From contig NZ_NKFL01000004.1 of NCBI RefSeq assembly GCF_002223055.1, positions 186,001 through 250,000 of the forward strand: a stretch of 64,000 bases of DNA, in the 5' to 3' direction. The notes beneath the pieces were generated by a model. That model ran no database searches, was not told the origin of the DNA, and was given only the letters and a program-made list of their open reading frames with translations. Of this stretch, positions 50,136-60,110 are shown piece by piece; position 1 is the stretch's first letter; the number at the start of each line of letters is the position of its first letter. A program made the translations under genes and the position numbers. Source of the stretch: Burkholderia sp. HI2500. GTDB taxonomy: Bacteria; Pseudomonadota; Gammaproteobacteria; Burkholderiales; Burkholderiaceae.

Positions 50136-52088
50136 ATGGGAAAGATCATCGGTATTGACCTCGGCACCACGAACTCGTGCGTCGCCATCATGGAAGGCAA
50201 CCAGGTCAAGGTCATCGAGAACTCGGAAGGCACGCGCACCACGCCGTCGATCATCGCCTACATGGACGACAACGAAGTGCTGGTCGGCGCGCCGGCCAAG
50301 CGCCAGTCGGTGACCAACCCGAAGAACACGCTGTTCGCCGTGAAGCGCCTGATCGGCCGCCGCTTCGAAGAGAAGGAAGTCCAGAAGGACATCGGCCTGA
50401 TGCCGTACGCCATCATCAAGGCCGACAACGGCGATGCATGGGTCGAGGCACACGGCGAGAAGCTCGCGCCGCCGCAAGTGTCGGCGGAAGTGCTGCGCAA
50501 GATGAAGAAGACGGCCGAAGACTACCTCGGCGAGCCGGTCACGGAAGCCGTGATCACGGTGCCGGCGTACTTCAACGACAGCCAGCGCCAGGCAACCAAG
50601 GACGCCGGCCGCATCGCGGGCCTCGAAGTCAAGCGGATCATCAACGAGCCGACCGCGGCTGCGCTCGCGTTCGGCCTCGACAAGGCCGAGAAGGGCGACC
50701 GCAAGATCGCCGTGTATGACCTCGGCGGCGGTACGTTCGACGTGTCGATCATCGAAATCGCGGACGTCGACGGCGAAATGCAGTTCGAAGTGCTGTCGAC
50801 CAACGGCGACACGTTCCTCGGCGGCGAAGACTTCGACCAGCGCATCATCGATTACATCATCGGCGAGTTCAAGAAGGAGCAGGGCGTCGACCTGTCGAAG
50901 GACGTGCTCGCGCTGCAGCGCCTGAAGGAAGCCGCTGAAAAGGCGAAGATCGAGCTGTCGTCGAGCCAGCAGACCGAAATCAACCTGCCGTACATCACGG
51001 CTGACGCGTCGGGCCCGAAGCACTTGAACCTGAAGATCACCCGCGCGAAGCTGGAAGCGCTGGTGGAAGACCTCGTCGAGCGCACGATCGAACCGTGCCG
51101 CATCGCGATCAAGGACGCAGGCGTCAAGGTGTCGGACATCGACGACGTGATCCTGGTCGGCGGCCAGACGCGCATGCCGAAGGTGCTGGAGAAGGTGAAG
51201 GAATTCTTCGGCAAGGATCCGCGCCGTGACGTGAACCCGGACGAAGCCGTTGCAGTCGGCGCGGCGATCCAGGGCCAGGTCCTGTCGGGCGACCGCAAGG
51301 ACGTGCTGCTGCTCGACGTGACCCCGCTGTCGCTCGGCATCGAGACGCTCGGCGGCGTGATGACGAAGATGATCAGCAAGAACACGACGATCCCGACGAA
51401 GCACGCCCAGGTGTACTCGACGGCGGACGACAACCAGGGCGCCGTGACGATCAAGGTGTTCCAGGGCGAACGCGAAATGGCAGCCGGCAACAAGCTGCTC
51501 GGCGAGTTCAACCTCGAAGGCATCCCGCCGGCACCGCGCGGCGTGCCGCAGATCGAGGTGACCTTCGACATCGACGCGAACGGCATCCTGCACGTCGGCG
51601 CGAAGGACAAGGCGACCGGCAAGGAAAACAAGATCACGATCAAGGCGAACTCGGGTCTGTCCGAGGCTGAAATCGACCAGATGATCAAGGACGCGGAAGC
51701 GAACGCAGCGGAAGATCACAAGCTGCGCGAGCTGGCTGATTCGCGCAACCAGGGCGACGCGCTGGTCCACAGCACGAAGAAGGCGCTGACCGAGTACGGC
51801 GACAAGCTGGACGCGGGCGAGAAGGAAGCCATCGAAGCGTCGCTGAAGTCGCTTGAGGAAGTGCTGAAGGACTCGTCGGCCGACAAGGCTGCGATCGACG
51901 CGAAGGTCGAGGAGCTCGGCAAGGTGTCGCAGAAGCTCGGCGAAAAGATGTACGCCGACATGCAGGCCCAGCAAGCAGGTGCGGCCGGTGCAGCGGGCGC
52001 AGCGGAAGGCGCGGCCCACGCGGGCGGTGCGCAACAGGCTGCCGACGATGTCGTCGACGCCGAGTTCAAGGAAGTGAAGAAGGACTAA
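50136..52088 (+). CDS. dnaK: Molecular chaperone DnaK (Hsp70)
   Basis: A 650-aa Hsp70. ATPase domain signatures: [38 protein letters not shown], and [42 protein letters not shown]. Substrate domain: [29 protein letters not shown]. Ends with an Ala/Gly-rich tail and acidic [11 protein letters not shown] follows AGGA at 50136. Follows grpE and the thioredoxin gene; dnaJ is 265 nt downstream. Confidence 0.99.
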   Translation: MGKIIGIDLGTTNSCVAIMEGNQVKVIENSEGTRTTPSIIAYMDDNEVLVGAPAKRQSVTNPKNTLFAVKRLIGRRFEEKEVQKDIGLMPYAIIKADNGDAWVEAHGEKLAPPQVSAEVLRKMKKTAEDYLGEPVTEAVITVPAYFNDSQRQATKDAGRIAGLEVKRIINEPTAAALAFGLDKAEKGDRKIAVYDLGGGTFDVSIIEIADVDGEMQFEVLSTNGDTFLGGEDFDQRIIDYIIGEFKKEQGVDLSKDVLALQRLKEAAEKAKIELSSSQQTEINLPYITADASGPKHLNLKITRAKLEALVEDLVERTIEPCRIAIKDAGVKVSDIDDVILVGGQTRMPKVLEKVKEFFGKDPRRDVNPDEAVAVGAAIQGQVLSGDRKDVLLLDVTPLSLGIETLGGVMTKMISKNTTIPTKHAQVYSTADDNQGAVTIKVFQGEREMAAGNKLLGEFNLEGIPPAPRGVPQIEVTFDIDANGILHVGAKDKATGKENKITIKANSGLSEAEIDQMIKDAEANAAEDHKLRELADSRNQGDALVHSTKKALTEYGDKLDAGEKEAIEASLKSLEEVLKDSSADKAAIDAKVEELGKVSQKLGEKMYADMQAQQAGAAGAAGAAEGAAHAGGAQQAADDVVDAEFKEVKKD

Positions 52089-52353
52089 GCCGGGTTGCCC
52101 CGGTGCCGCACGCCGCGCGCCACCCGCGCGCGGCGCGGCTGACGGGTTGGCTGACAAGCGGTCTGTCTTTCCTTCCGGATGGCCGGATCGACTCCACGCC
52201 TGGCGGGCTTCGCGGCCCTCCGGGCACATTTGTTTTTTGGCGGGTGCTGCACGCGCCGTCCGCGGCGGGCGCAGCGCCAGACGAGTCGAGAGACTTTACT
52301 GCAGGCGAAAGGAGCCGCCGCGTGCGCGATGCGTGGCGGCACAGTGAATCGAT

Positions 52354-53490
52354 ATGGCGAAACGGGATTACTACGAGGTTCTGGGCGTCGCGAAGAATGC
52401 GAGCGACGACGAAATCAAGAAGGCGTATCGCAAGCTTGCGATGAAGTATCACCCTGACCGCAATCCGGACAGCAAGGATGCGGAAGAGCATTTCAAGGAG
52501 GTGAAGGAAGCCTATGAAATGCTGTCGGACGGCCAGAAGCGGGCAGCGTACGACCAGTACGGCCACGCGGGCGTCGATCCGAACATGGGCGGTGCGGGCG
52601 CACAGGGCTTCGGCGGCTTCGCGGACGCGTTCGGCGACATCTTCGGCGACATCTTCGGCCAGGCGGCGGGCGGCGCCGCGCGCGGCGGCCGTGGCGGCCC
52701 GCAGGTGTATCGCGGCGCCGACCTGCGCTACAGCATGGAAATCACGCTCGAGCAGGCCGCACACGGCTACGACACGCAGATCCGCGTGCCGAGCTGGGCG
52801 TCGTGCGAGGTCTGCCACGGGTCGGGTGCGAAGCCCGGCACGAAGCCGGAAACCTGCCCGACCTGTCACGGCCAGGGCACGGTGCGCATGTCGCAGGGCT
52901 TCTTCAGCATCCAGCAGACCTGCCCGAAGTGCCATGGCACGGGCACCTACATCCCCGAGCCGTGCGTGCATTGCCACGGGTCGGGCAAGGTGAAGGAAAC
53001 CAAGACGCTCGAAGTGAAGATCCCGGCCGGGATCGACGACGGGATGCGGATCCGCTCGGCCGGCAACGGCGAGCCGGGCATCAACGGCGGGCCGCCGGGC
53101 GACCTGTACGTCGAGATCCACATCAAGCCGCATTCGGTGTTCGAGCGCGACGGCGACGATCTCCACTGCCAGATGCCGATCCCGTTCACGACCGCCGCGC
53201 TCGGCGGCGAGATCGAGGTGCCGACGCTGGCCGGCCGTGCGTCGTTCCCGGTGCCGGAAGGCACGCAGTCGGGCAAGACGTTCCGCCTGCGCGGCAAGGG
53301 CATCAAGGGGCTGCGTTCGAGCATCGCGGGCGATCTGTACGTCCACGTTCAGGTCGAGACGCCGGTGAAGCTGACCGACAACCAGCGCGACCTGCTCAAG
53401 CAGTTCGAGAAATCGCTGGCCGAGGGCGGCGCGCGTCACAGCCCGCAGAGCAAGAGCTGGTTCGATCGTGTGAAGAGCTTCTTCGAGTAA
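52354..53490 (+). CDS. dnaJ: Co-chaperone DnaJ (Hsp40)
   Basis: A 378-aa type I Hsp40. J-domain 1-70 with HPD in [20 protein letters not shown], a Gly/Phe-rich linker, four zinc repeats ([32 protein letters not shown]), and the C-terminal substrate-binding domain. The 265-nt gap after dnaK shows no terminator, so co-transcription is likely. Followed after 13 nt by pabBC. Confidence 0.98.
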   Translation: MAKRDYYEVLGVAKNASDDEIKKAYRKLAMKYHPDRNPDSKDAEEHFKEVKEAYEMLSDGQKRAAYDQYGHAGVDPNMGGAGAQGFGGFADAFGDIFGDIFGQAAGGAARGGRGGPQVYRGADLRYSMEITLEQAAHGYDTQIRVPSWASCEVCHGSGAKPGTKPETCPTCHGQGTVRMSQGFFSIQQTCPKCHGTGTYIPEPCVHCHGSGKVKETKTLEVKIPAGIDDGMRIRSAGNGEPGINGGPPGDLYVEIHIKPHSVFERDGDDLHCQMPIPFTTAALGGEIEVPTLAGRASFPVPEGTQSGKTFRLRGKGIKGLRSSIAGDLYVHVQVETPVKLTDNQRDLLKQFEKSLAEGGARHSPQSKSWFDRVKSFFE

Positions 53491-53503
53491 CTCGAGTAAC
53501 AGC

Positions 53504-55423
53504 ATGACTGAAGGCAACGAGAGCGCGTCGTTCGCGCTCTTGGACGATTGCGACTCGACCGCGTTCGCGCGGTCGAGTCGTTTGTATTCGGGGTTCGTGC
53601 GCGAACGCGTGTGCACGGATCCGGCTCGGCTCGACGAGGTCGACGCGGCGGTGGCGCAGGATCTGCGCGACGGGCTGCATGCGGTCGTCGTCGGCGATTA
53701 CGAATTCGGACGAGATTTGCAACGAGCGCAGCCGGGCCATGCCCCGCTGCGCTTTTTGCTGTTTGCGCGCTGCGAGCGCCTGTCGCGCGACGAAGTCGAC
53801 GCGTGGCTCGCGCAGCAGGATGGCGGCGGCGCGCCGTCGATCGCGGGCGTCGCGCATGTCGAAAAGAGCGTGTCGCGCGATGCGTTCGATGCAGCGATCG
53901 CCGCGGTGCACGACGCGCTGCGCGCGGGCGATTCGTATCAGGTCAACTACACGTACCGGCTGAACTTCGACGTGTTCGGCACGCCGCTCGCGCTGTACCG
54001 GCGGCTGCGCGCGCGCCAGCCCGTGCGCTACGGCGCGCTGATCGCGTTGCCCGACGGACCGTGGGTCGTGTCGTGCTCGCCCGAGCTGTTCGTCGAGAAG
54101 CACGGCGACGTGCTCCGCGCACGGCCGATGAAGGGCACGGCACCGCGTTCGGCCGACCCTCGCGACGATGCGGCGGCAGCCACGTTCCTCGCGAACGATC
54201 CGAAGAACCGCGCGGAAAACGTGATGATCGTCGACCTGCTGCGCAACGACGTGTCGCGGATCGCGCGCACCGGGACGGTTCGCGTGCCGGCGCTGTTCTC
54301 CGTCGAGCCGTATGCGTCGGTGTGGCAGATGACGTCGACGGTCGAGGCCGGCTGGCGCGACGGGACGACGTTCGCGCAGATGCTGCGTGCGCTGTTTCCG
54401 TGCGGATCGATCACGGGCGCGCCGAAGCACAAGACGATGGAACTGATCGACGCGATCGAGTCGACGCCGCGCGGGCTCTATACGGGCGCGATCGGCTGGC
54501 TCGATGCGCCGAATGAAGTCGCGGGCGATGCGTCGCACGGCGGCACGGCCGGCGGCGGCGATTTCTGCCTGTCGGTGGCGATCCGGACGCTGACGCTCGA
54601 TGCGGCCGGCGTTGGCAACGACGCGGACGGCACGGTCACTGCCTCAGCCGGACGGCGCCGCGGCACGATGGGCGTCGGCGCGGGCATCGTGCTCGACAGC
54701 GTCGCAGCCGACGAATATGCGGAGTGCGAATTGAAAGCACGATTCCTGACGGACGCCGATCCCGGCTTCCAGCTGTTCGAAACGACGGCCGCCACGCGTG
54801 CGGACGGCATCCGGCATCTCGATCGCCATCTCGCGCGGCTGCAGCGCAGCGCGGATGCGTTCGGCTTCCGCTTCGATGCCGATGCGTTACGGCGCGAGAT
54901 CGACGCGCGCTGCGCGGCGTTCGACGGCGACGGCGCTTACCGGATGAAGCTCGCGCTCGCGAAGGACGGCACGATCGAGATCATCACGGCGCCGCTCAAG
55001 CCGCTGCCGGCGGGGCCGGTCGGCGTGCTGCTGGCGCCCGCGCACGGCTTCGCGCCGACCCGTGCGAGCGACGCGCTGCTGCTGCACAAGACCACGCGCC
55101 GTGCGGAATACGACCGCGCGTGGCAGGCCGCGGAGGCACTTGGCGGGTTCGACATGCTGTTCGTCAACGAGCGCGGCGAGGTAACGGAAGGCGGGCGCTC
55201 GAACCTGTTCGTGAAGCTCGACGGCCAGTGGGTGACGCCGCCGCTCGAATCGGGCGTGCTGCCGGGCGTGATGCGCGGCGTGCTGCTCGACGATCCGGTA
55301 CTCGGCGCAAAAGAGCGTGCGCTGACGCTCGACGATGTGCTGAACGCGGATGAGTTGATGATTTGCAATGCGCTGCGCGGGCCGGTGGCGGCGCGGCTGA
55401 TTCACGGCTGCACATCGGCCTGA
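53504..55423 (+). CDS. pabB: Fused aminodeoxychorismate synthase component I / 4-amino-4-deoxychorismate lyase (PabBC)
   Basis: A 639-aa two-domain enzyme. The N-terminal roughly 400 residues are a chorismate-utilising PabB (DSYQVNYTYRLNFDVFG, RARPMKGTAPR, ENVMIVDLLRNDVSRIARTG, FPCGSITGAPKHKTMELIDAIE). The C-terminal roughly 230 residues form a class IV PLP aminotransferase fold like PabC (FETTAATRADGIRHLDRHLARL, LLLHKTTRRAEYDRAW, NERGEVTEGGRSNLFV). Together with a PabA amidotransferase it would make p-aminobenzoate for folate. Starts 13 nt after dnaJ and may be read through from the heat-shock operon. An internal Gly/Ala insert near residues 345-385 looks like a linker. Confidence 0.93.
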   Translation: MTEGNESASFALLDDCDSTAFARSSRLYSGFVRERVCTDPARLDEVDAAVAQDLRDGLHAVVVGDYEFGRDLQRAQPGHAPLRFLLFARCERLSRDEVDAWLAQQDGGGAPSIAGVAHVEKSVSRDAFDAAIAAVHDALRAGDSYQVNYTYRLNFDVFGTPLALYRRLRARQPVRYGALIALPDGPWVVSCSPELFVEKHGDVLRARPMKGTAPRSADPRDDAAAATFLANDPKNRAENVMIVDLLRNDVSRIARTGTVRVPALFSVEPYASVWQMTSTVEAGWRDGTTFAQMLRALFPCGSITGAPKHKTMELIDAIESTPRGLYTGAIGWLDAPNEVAGDASHGGTAGGGDFCLSVAIRTLTLDAAGVGNDADGTVTASAGRRRGTMGVGAGIVLDSVAADEYAECELKARFLTDADPGFQLFETTAATRADGIRHLDRHLARLQRSADAFGFRFDADALRREIDARCAAFDGDGAYRMKLALAKDGTIEIITAPLKPLPAGPVGVLLAPAHGFAPTRASDALLLHKTTRRAEYDRAWQAAEALGGFDMLFVNERGEVTEGGRSNLFVKLDGQWVTPPLESGVLPGVMRGVLLDDPVLGAKERALTLDDVLNADELMICNALRGPVAARLIHGCTSA

Positions 55424-55430
55424 ACGCAGA

Positions 55431-55880
55431 TTACTTCTGCGGTGTACATTGCCAGCTTTGTACGATGGCGTGCCCACGTCTGTAGCGCGCGACGCAAGTC
55501 TGTGCCTGCTTGCCCAGTGGCCGTGCGATTACAACGCTCGTATTGCCGTAGTCGCACGAAATCCAGTAGTCTTCACGGCTTTCGGCGAGCGACCAGATAT
55601 AAATGTCGCCTTTGGACTCGGAGCGCGAGCGGTTCGGCAACAACGACGCCCTCCGATCCGGCGGCCCTGACCAGAAGGTGACGCTGGCAAGCGGATAGGA
55701 GCTTTGCGTGTCGAAGCTTTTCCAACCATCGGGCGGTTGACCGTCGAGCTGCTGGGTAACGGCGAGTCGCGTAGGACAATCCGTTGTCGCGGCGGACGCG
55801 GGTGATGCGACGAGCGAAACGTATGCGAGCGCAGCGACGGCGAGCAATCGATACGGATTTTGGCGGATGAGCATCATCAT
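55431..55880 (-). CDS. Secreted STY0301-like protein, putative immunity partner
   Basis: A 149-aa protein with a signal peptide (IRQNPYRLLAVAALAYVSLVASPASA), so periplasmic. The mature part has four cysteines, compatible with two disulfides, and many aromatic residues (FWSGPPDRR, IYIWSLAESREDYWISCDYG). I recognise it as resembling the uncharacterised STY0301 family. Its ATG overlaps the stop of the upstream BPSL0067-type gene (ATGATGATG containing TGA), giving tight coupling. That arrangement and the periplasmic location suggest an immunity or inhibitor role for the upstream putative amidase (inference). GC content is lower than in neighbouring genes. Confidence 0.75.
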   Translation of the reverse strand: MMMLIRQNPYRLLAVAALAYVSLVASPASAATTDCPTRLAVTQQLDGQPPDGWKSFDTQSSYPLASVTFWSGPPDRRASLLPNRSRSESKGDIYIWSLAESREDYWISCDYGNTSVVIARPLGKQAQTCVARYRRGHAIVQSWQCTPQK

Positions 55881-56257
55881 TTCACGACAGAAAATGCATC
55901 GGCGTTATTGCTCGGGTCGATGTAACGGCCATTTTTGTCTTTGCCTTTGAACGGAATGCATCTCCTCTGAATTGCCTTGAGTGAGCGCCATTGTTCAACG
56001 ACGTGGATACCGCGCACATCCTGGCACAGATAGAACGCCGCATGATTGCCATGCGATCGGCTTGGGTAGCGATCATTCTCGAAAGTTGCAATCACGGTTC
56101 CGGCGCGAATACTCCAGTCGCCGCTTGCTTTTTTTTCCGGGCGCCAGATGGCGGTGGGGCCGACGGAAGTATAAATTTTGACCAGCGCGACGCATTCGCC
56201 GTCGCCCGCCAGCTTTTGCCCGACGAGTTCGGCCGCCTTCTCATACACATGAGCCAT
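55877..56257 (-). CDS. BPSL0067-family putative peptidoglycan amidase (NlpC/P60- or CHAP-like)
   Basis: A 126-aa protein without a signal peptide. Candidate Cys-His catalytic pair: Cys22 in GDGECVALVK and His72 in SHGNHAAFYL, followed by a GIHVVEQW strand, the layout of small papain-like NlpC/P60 and CHAP amidases. I recognise it as the BPSL0067 family, which resembles type VI secretion amidase effectors of the Tae2 kind. AAGGAG lies before the ATG at 56257. A counted 60-nt stretch (55921-55980) is 45% GC, far below the window norm, suggesting transfer. No T6SS structural gene is in the window. Confidence 0.75.
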   Translation of the reverse strand: MAHVYEKAAELVGQKLAGDGECVALVKIYTSVGPTAIWRPEKKASGDWSIRAGTVIATFENDRYPSRSHGNHAAFYLCQDVRGIHVVEQWRSLKAIQRRCIPFKGKDKNGRYIDPSNNADAFSVVK

Positions 56258-56444
56258 CTTTTACCACTCCTTCGGTTGACGAAGGTTTGATGGTCGCAGC
56301 GGCGAAGATGAGCGGAAATAGGACGAGTTAGAAAGTACGCGTTGTCCGGCGATGCTGTACGAGAAACGGCATACCGTATTGCTGGCCGCGTCAGCGAGTG
56401 TGTTATGCGGTCGTCGGCAGCGCCCCACGGCGCTGCCGGCCCGA

Positions 56445-57260
56445 TCAGAACGAGTGTTCCGGGCCCGGGAACGAACCATCCTTCACCGCGCGCACGTATG
56501 CTTCGACGGCCGCCTGGATGTTCGGCTCGCCCTGCATGAAATCCTTCACGAAGCGCGGCCGCTTGCCGGGGAACACGCCGAGCATGTCGTGCAGCACGAG
56601 CACCTGGCCCGAGCAGTCGGCGCCTGCACCGATGCCGATCGTCGGCACGCGCAGCATCTGCGTGACCTCGGACCCGATCAGCGTCGGCACGGCTTCGAGC
56701 AGGACGACCTGCGCCCCGGCCGCTTCGACCGCACGCGCGTCGCGCAGCAGTTGCGCGGCGCCGGCTTCGGTCTTGCCTTGCACCTTGAAGCCGCCGAACG
56801 CGTGCACCGACTGCGGCGTGAGGCCCACGTGCGCACACACGGGCACCGCGCGCTCGACGAGGAAGCGGACCGTCTCGGCGAGCCATTCGCCGCCTTCGAG
56901 CTTGACCATCTGCGCACCAGCGCGCATCAGCTTGACGCTGCTTGCGAATGCCTCGGCCGGCGTGCCGTACGTGCCGAACGGCAGGTCGGCCATGATCAGC
57001 GCGCGCGGCTGCGCGCGGGCGACGCAGGCGGTGTGATACGCGATGTCGTCGAGCGACACGGGCAGCGTGGTCGTGTGGCCCTGCAGCACGTTGCCGAGCG
57101 AATCGCCGATCAGCAGCACGTCGACGCCCGAACGGTCGAGCAGTGCGGCAAAGCTCGCGTCGTAGCAGGTGAGCATCGCGATCTTCTCGCCGGCGTCGCG
57201 CATTGCCTGCAGCTTGGGCACCGTGACGGCAGGCCGGCTCGATTCCTGGAGATAGGTCAT
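56445..57260 (-). CDS. panB: 3-methyl-2-oxobutanoate hydroxymethyltransferase
   Basis: A 271-aa ketopantoate hydroxymethyltransferase of pantothenate/CoA synthesis. Motifs: [81 protein letters not shown] and [21 protein letters not shown]. Last gene of the hda-HAD-pcnB-folK-dnk-panB run; a GC-rich inverted repeat (about 56419-56438) follows. Confidence 0.97.
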   Translation of the reverse strand: MTYLQESSRPAVTVPKLQAMRDAGEKIAMLTCYDASFAALLDRSGVDVLLIGDSLGNVLQGHTTTLPVSLDDIAYHTACVARAQPRALIMADLPFGTYGTPAEAFASSVKLMRAGAQMVKLEGGEWLAETVRFLVERAVPVCAHVGLTPQSVHAFGGFKVQGKTEAGAAQLLRDARAVEAAGAQVVLLEAVPTLIGSEVTQMLRVPTIGIGAGADCSGQVLVLHDMLGVFPGKRPRFVKDFMQGEPNIQAAVEAYVRAVKDGSFPGPEHSF

Positions 57261-57305
57261 GGGAAATCCGGTTCGAATAGGTGAGGAACGACAGGCGAGG
57301 ACGCG

Positions 57306-57992
57306 TCAGCGCGTCGTCTCGCCCTTGACGAAGAATTCCTTGCGGCCGCGCATCGTCTCGATGCGCTCGACCAGCAGGGCGAGATCTTCGGGGGAATCCA
57401 GCGGATTCAGGTGTTCCGCGGCGACCGTCAGCACCGGCGTGCGGTCGTAGTGGTAGAAGAATTCGTTGTACGCGTCGACGAGCGAGCGCAGGTACGCATC
57501 GCTGATCTGCAGCTCCATCGGCAGCCCGCGCTTCTGGATGCGCGAGAACAGCACTTCGGGGCTCGCCTGCAGGTAGACGACGAGATCGGGCGACGGCGCC
57601 TGCGGCACGTCCACGTGCGTCGCGACCGAGCGGTAGAGCTGCCACTCGTCTTCCGGCAGGTTCAGCCGCGCGAAGATGTCGTTCTTCTGCGGCATGAAAT
57701 CGGCGATGACCGGGCGGCCCGTGTCGAGCGCACCGATCAGCTCGCGTGCCTGCTGCGCGCGCTGCAGCGCGAACGACAGCTGCACGGGCAGCGCGTAGCG
57801 CGCGGTATCGCGATAGAAGCGTTCGAGGAACGGGTTGTCCTGCGGGCGCTCGAGCAGCGTCTGCATCGACCAGCGTTCGCCGAGCAGGCGCGCGAGCGTC
57901 GTCTTGCCGACGCCGATCGGGCCTTCGATCACGAGATAGCGGTGCGGGGCGCGCAGGTCGGGCGCGGTGACGGTGAGGGGAGTCGGGGTCAT
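57306..57992 (-). CDS. Deoxynucleoside kinase (dAK/dGK type)
   Basis: A 228-aa deoxynucleoside kinase. P-loop VIEGPIGVGKTTLARLLGER, the ERPQDNPFLERFY segment, DFMPQKNDIFARLNL, DLVVYLQASPEVLFSRIQKRG, and Arg-rich lid RGLPMELQIS. Salvages purine/pyrimidine deoxynucleosides. ATG at 57992 overlaps the folK stop by 4 nt (ATGA). The folK-dnk-panB order is shared with other beta-proteobacteria. Confidence 0.93.
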   Translation of the reverse strand: MTPTPLTVTAPDLRAPHRYLVIEGPIGVGKTTLARLLGERWSMQTLLERPQDNPFLERFYRDTARYALPVQLSFALQRAQQARELIGALDTGRPVIADFMPQKNDIFARLNLPEDEWQLYRSVATHVDVPQAPSPDLVVYLQASPEVLFSRIQKRGLPMELQISDAYLRSLVDAYNEFFYHYDRTPVLTVAAEHLNPLDSPEDLALLVERIETMRGRKEFFVKGETTR

Positions 57993-58531
57993 CGGCAGCG
58001 GTTCTTGTCGGCGTCTTCGCTGGCAGCGAGCGCCTTCTGCATCAGGCACTGGCAGGTCTGCACCTTCTCGACGCGCTGGTCCGCGACGGCGGCGAGGAAG
58101 GTGTCGGCCCGGCCGCGCGCGGGGATGTCGAGTGCCGGCTCGATCTCGACGAGCGGCACGAGCGCGAACGCACGGTCGGTGAGGCGCGGATGCGGGACGA
58201 TCAGGTCAGGCTCGTCGATCGAATCGTCGCCGAACAGCAGGATGTCGAGATCGAGCGTGCGCGGCGCATTGCGATACGGGCGCTCGCGGCCGAAGTGATG
58301 TTCGATCTTCTGGCACAGCGCGAGCAGCTCGCGGGCCGACAGCGTCGTGTCGAGCTTGACGACGCAGTTGTAGTAGTCGTCGCCGCCCGCTTCGAAGGGC
58401 GCCGTGCGATACAGGCTCGATTTGCCGAGGATCGAGATGGTGCGCTGCTGCGCAAGGCACACCACCGCGTCCTTCAGGGTCTGGCGCGCATCGCCGAGAT
58501 TCGCCCCCAGTCCGATATATGCAACCGTCAT
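57989..58531 (-). CDS. folK: Hydroxymethyl-dihydropterin pyrophosphokinase
   Basis: A 180-aa HPPK of folate synthesis. Signatures: YIGLGANLGDARQTL, YRTAPFEAGGDDYYNCVVKLDT, and RPYRNAPRTLDLDILLFGDD with the Mg-binding DLD. C-terminal tail (about 20 residues) with a CQC pair is longer than in E. coli (159 aa). Overlaps dnk by 4 nt; 35 nt after pcnB. Confidence 0.96.
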   Translation of the reverse strand: MTVAYIGLGANLGDARQTLKDAVVCLAQQRTISILGKSSLYRTAPFEAGGDDYYNCVVKLDTTLSARELLALCQKIEHHFGRERPYRNAPRTLDLDILLFGDDSIDEPDLIVPHPRLTDRAFALVPLVEIEPALDIPARGRADTFLAAVADQRVEKVQTCQCLMQKALAASEDADKNRCR

Positions 58532-58566
58532 GGCATCACTTCCTACGTCGTTCGCCGGCGAGCGCG

Positions 58567-60105
58567 TCAGTCGTCGGAACCGCCCGAGGCGTCCGGTGCC
58601 GGCTCGGCGGCACCTTCACCCGGCTTGCGGTTTCGCACGCCGCCGCGGCGGCGCCGCTTGCGGGGCGATTTTTCCTTCGTGCCGCCCTGCGTGAGCAATG
58701 CCTCGCGAGCGGCCGCGTCGCCTTCGATGAAATCCGTCCACCACTGTCCGACTTCCATATCGAGCTCGCCGGATTCGCAGCGTAACAGGAGGAAATCATA
58801 CCCCGCTCTAAACCTTTGGTGTTCCAGCAGCCGCATCGCGCTGCGGCCCGAGCGTTTCTCGAGACGCAGCTGCAGGCCCCAGATCTCGCGCATGTCGGCC
58901 GAGTAACGCTTGTGGATCGCGAGTTTCTCGGTCTGCATGTCGAGCACGTCGTCCATCGCGCGATGGAGCGCCGGCACCGGGATTTCGCCTTCGGCCGTGT
59001 ATTGCTCGAAGCGCTGGCGCATGTCGTGCCACAGCAGCGTCGCGAACAGGAAGCCCGGCGAGACCGGCTTGCCGGCGCGCACGCGTGCATCGGTGTTGTT
59101 CAGCGCGAGCGTGATGAACTTCTCGCCCTGCGGCTGTTCGAGCACGACGTCGAGCAGCGGCAGCAGCCCGTGGTGCAGGCCCTCCTTGCGCAGCCGCTGC
59201 AGGCACGCGAGCGCGTGGCCCGACAGCAGCAGCTTCAGCATTTCGTCGAACAGGCGCGCGGCCGGCACGTTGTTGATTAGGTCGGCGAGCGCGTTGATCG
59301 GTTCGCGCGTATGCGGCTCGATCTCGAAACCGAGCTTGGCCGCGAAGCGCACGACGCGCAGCATCCGCACCGGATCCTCGCGGAAGCGCGTGGCCGGATC
59401 GCCGATCATCCGCAACAGGCGGGCGCGCACGTCGGCCATCCCGTCGTGGTAGTCGAGCACCGTCTGCGTCGACGGGTCGTAGTACATCGCGTTGATCGTG
59501 AAGTCGCGGCGCGCGGCGTCTTCGTGCTGCTCGCCCCACACGTTGTCGCGCAGCACGCGGCCGCTCGCGTCCACCGCATGCGTGCGGCGATCGAGTTCGT
59601 CGCGCTTCAGGCGCTTCGGCGGCTCGGCAGCGGCCGCCTCGGGCGGCGCATCGACCAGCGCGCGGAACGTCGAGACCTCGATCAGCTCCTGGCCGAACTG
59701 CACGTGGACGATCTGGAAGCGGCGGCCGATCAGGCGTGCGCGGCGGAACAGGCGCTGCACCTCGGTCGGCGTGGCGTCGGTCGCGACGTCGAAGTCCTTC
59801 GGCGCGATGCCGAGCAGCAGGTCGCGTACCGCACCGCCGACGATGAAGGCACGGAAGCCCGCCTGCTGCAGCGTGTCGGTCACGCGCACGGCATTCTTCG
59901 AGATCAGCGCCGGGTTGATGCCGTGCACGCTGGCCGGCACGACGGTCGGTTCATGGTTGCTGCGCGGTTTCTTCGCGCCGCCGCCGCGGGCGCCCTTCGG
60001 GGCGCGCGGGGTAGCAGGGGCCGCTTCGTCGGCCGGGGCCGTTGCGGGAGACGTTTGCTCGGTTTCGTCCTGGCCGAGCAGCTTGCGGATGAATTTTTTG
60101 ATCAC
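58567..60105 (-). CDS. pcnB: Poly(A) polymerase I
   Basis: A 512-aa class II nucleotidyltransferase adding poly(A) tails to RNA. Catalytic region: GFRAFIVGGAVRDLLLGIAPKDFDVATDATPTEVQRLFRRARLIGRRF. Also RRDFTINAMYYDPSTQTVLDYHDGMADVRARLLRMIGDPATRFREDPVRMLRVVRFAAKLGF. Basic C-terminal tail KSPRKRRRRGGVRNRKPG typical of PcnB. Start is GTG at 60105, 5 nt after the HAD gene stop. CCA-adding enzyme is the main alternative, but the long basic tail favours PcnB. Confidence 0.93.
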   Translation of the reverse strand: MIKKFIRKLLGQDETEQTSPATAPADEAAPATPRAPKGARGGGAKKPRSNHEPTVVPASVHGINPALISKNAVRVTDTLQQAGFRAFIVGGAVRDLLLGIAPKDFDVATDATPTEVQRLFRRARLIGRRFQIVHVQFGQELIEVSTFRALVDAPPEAAAAEPPKRLKRDELDRRTHAVDASGRVLRDNVWGEQHEDAARRDFTINAMYYDPSTQTVLDYHDGMADVRARLLRMIGDPATRFREDPVRMLRVVRFAAKLGFEIEPHTREPINALADLINNVPAARLFDEMLKLLLSGHALACLQRLRKEGLHHGLLPLLDVVLEQPQGEKFITLALNNTDARVRAGKPVSPGFLFATLLWHDMRQRFEQYTAEGEIPVPALHRAMDDVLDMQTEKLAIHKRYSADMREIWGLQLRLEKRSGRSAMRLLEHQRFRAGYDFLLLRCESGELDMEVGQWWTDFIEGDAAAREALLTQGGTKEKSPRKRRRRGGVRNRKPGEGAAEPAPDASGGSDD

Positions 60106-60110
60106 GACGT

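Noticed and set aside
56419..56438. GC-rich inverted repeat after panB considered as a terminator
   Set aside because: The stem GCAGCGCC/GGCGCTGC is clear but there is no T tract on the minus strand, so it was not listed as a terminator.
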